From Mesorhizobium silamurunense (GTDB taxonomy: Bacteria > Pseudomonadota > Alphaproteobacteria > Rhizobiales > Rhizobiaceae): 37,126 nucleotides of DNA. Position numbers and translations under genes: made by a program. Shown here one piece after another: positions 34,843 through 37,126 of this stretch. Under the pieces are notes generated by a model, which ran no database searches, had not been told where the DNA came from, and saw only the letters and a list, made by a program, of their open reading frames with translations. The DNA lies in contig NZ_JHQR01000165.1 in assembly GCF_014843825.1 (NCBI RefSeq), positions 1-37,126 of the forward strand. Direction: 5' to 3'. Within the stretch, counting starts at the first letter, position 1, and each line of letters opens with the position of its first letter.

Positions 34843-34995
34843 CACCCCTCTGGCCTGCCGGCCATCTCCCCGCTGCGGGGGAGATCGGCAGTGTTGGTGG
34901 CGGCGCTCTTCTTTCAACGCTGGCGATTGGCGAAAGCCCCAGTGACATCCAATCTCCCCCTTGCGGGAGGAGATGTCCGGCAGGACAGAGGGGTG
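34843..34995. repeat. Palindromic intergenic repeat, family B
   Basis: About 153 bases with roughly 29-base inverted ends: CACCCCTCTGGCCTGCCGGC and onward at the left, matched with two mismatches by the reverse complement of the right end (CAGAGGGGTG at 34986-34995). Inside lie inner hairpins CATCTCCCC-GCTGC-GGGGGAGAT and TCTCCCCCTTGCGGGAGGAGA. The sequence is unlike family A (15504, 21399). It lies in the gap between the TetR gene and the groEL terminator and has no coding content. Confidence 0.85.
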
Positions 34996-35084
34996 TGAAG
35001 GAACTCGACGGGCTTCGGCCAAGCTCCGTAGCATGCAAGCCACCTACACCGAGGAAGCAAGGTCGGTCGGTCTGCATGATCAAC

Positions 35085-35114
35085 GCAAAAAGGGCGGCAT
35101 CGCTGCCGCCCTTT
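35085..35114 (-). terminator. Rho-independent terminator downstream of groEL
   Basis: AAAGGGCGGCA (35089-35099) pairs perfectly with TGCCGCCCTTT (35104-35114) over a 4-base loop. On the minus strand the stem is followed by a T tract ending in GCG. It lies about 110 bases beyond the groEL stop codon at 35222 and is the most likely end of the groESL transcript. Confidence 0.85.
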
Positions 35115-35163
35115 CCATAATCTGAAAGCAGATGGAAGCGTGGATTGGAAATCCATGCCGCCA

Positions 35164-35187
35164 CTCAAGCCCGCTTGCGGGCTTGAG
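35164..35187. other. Perfect hairpin between groEL and its terminator
   Basis: CTCAAGCCCGC (35164-35174) and GCGGGCTTGAG (35177-35187) form an 11-base perfect stem around TT. Neither strand has a T tract after it, so it is not a normal terminator. It could stabilise the 3' end of the groEL message or be part of a processing site. It sits between two copies of the groEL tail sequence. Confidence 0.6.
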
Positions 35188-35221
35188 CATTGTTAGTTGA
35201 TGGGCGTGCTTATGGATTTCC

Positions 35222-36886
<1,665 letters not shown>

Positions 36887-36943
36887 TCAGGGGTTCGGGT
36901 CGAACCCGCAGATTCAAGATTCAGTTGACGGTGAGGCCGATGT

Positions 36944-37126
36944 TCAGCCGATGATGCCCATGATGTCGGATTCCTTCATGATCAGAAGGTCTTCGCCATT
37001 GAGCTTGACTTCGGTGCCGGACCACTTGCCGAACAGGATGCGGTCGCCGGCCTTGACGTCCAGCGGGACGAGCTTGCCGCTTTCGTCGCGGGCGCCCGAG
37101 CCGACGGCGATGATCTCGCCTTCCTG
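36944..37126 (-). CDS. groES: 10 kDa co-chaperonin GroES (C-terminal part, cut by window edge)
   Basis: The last 60 residues of GroES are present, from [20 protein letters not shown] to the C-terminal [10 protein letters not shown] and a TGA stop. The [20 protein letters not shown] section is the usual GroES core. GroES caps the GroEL ring. The mobile loop and start codon lie beyond the right edge, as would a CIRCE operator if one exists. The gene is upstream of groEL in one operon. Confidence 0.96.
   Translation of the reverse strand, partial: QEGEIIAVGSGARDESGKLVPLDVKAGDRILFGKWSGTEVKLNGEDLLIMKESDIMGIIG

Overview
The window is 37 kb of GC-rich chromosome-like DNA from an alphaproteobacterium of the order Rhizobiales, most likely Mesorhizobium or a close relative. 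This is an inference from gene content, with no database search behind it. The reasons are a general amino-acid permease operon (aapJQMP) next to a metC-type gene, a ppk-ppx pair, a groESL operon with a GGM-rich GroEL tail, many TetR, LysR and AraC regulators, and short palindromic intergenic repeats like those seen in rhizobia. No tRNA, rRNA, CRISPR array, transposase or phage gene was found.

Layout. 1-224: start of an HPP-family membrane protein (minus, cut by the window edge). 455-1627: metC (minus). 2185-6445: aapJ-aapQ-aapM-aapP, with a folded leader before aapJ and a strong terminator after aapP. 6548-8734: a DUF2459-type protein, then an FAD monooxygenase and a small zinc-finger protein on minus. 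8980-12707: ppk and ppx, overlapping by 4 bases. 12711-15391: two DoxX paralogues separated by a terminator, and fumC, all minus. 15655-17972: cupin protein, LysR regulator and an SDR. 18059-20561: a BetI-like repressor divergent from a ChoX-like choline/betaine binding protein that overlaps an alpha/beta hydrolase gene. 20562-22208: a NIPSNAP protein divergent from a TetR regulator. 22267-26040: secreted unknown protein, Tat-exported phosphoesterase, CsbD-like protein, GST and a second SDR. 26128-27227: ArsR regulator plus an SRPBCC-YciI fusion. 27662-29228: cold-shock protein, three small unknown genes and a YkgJ cysteine-cluster protein. 29302-29900: a frameshifted LysE-type exporter. 29897-34819: AraC regulator, GFA protein, OsmC protein, then SnoaL-OsmC-MDR dehydrogenase on minus with a divergent TetR. 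35222-37126: groEL and the end of groES (minus).

How the genes work together. The aap operon is a complete ABC importer: periplasmic binding protein, two permeases and one ATPase. ppk and ppx make and degrade polyphosphate. The 31-35 kb block looks like a set of small detoxification modules against electrophiles and peroxides. Three divergent TetR-type regulator/target pairs each carry two operator-like sequences 20-24 bp apart in the shared promoter region, so control sites can be proposed for each.

The most interesting points are the orphan ChoX-hydrolase pair with its double operator, a palindromic repeat that supplies the ribosome-binding site of a TetR gene downstream of its own presumed operators, the folded aapJ leader, the small-gene cluster after the cold-shock gene, and short copies of the groEL 3' end just downstream of groEL. 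I found no clearly new defence or mobile system.
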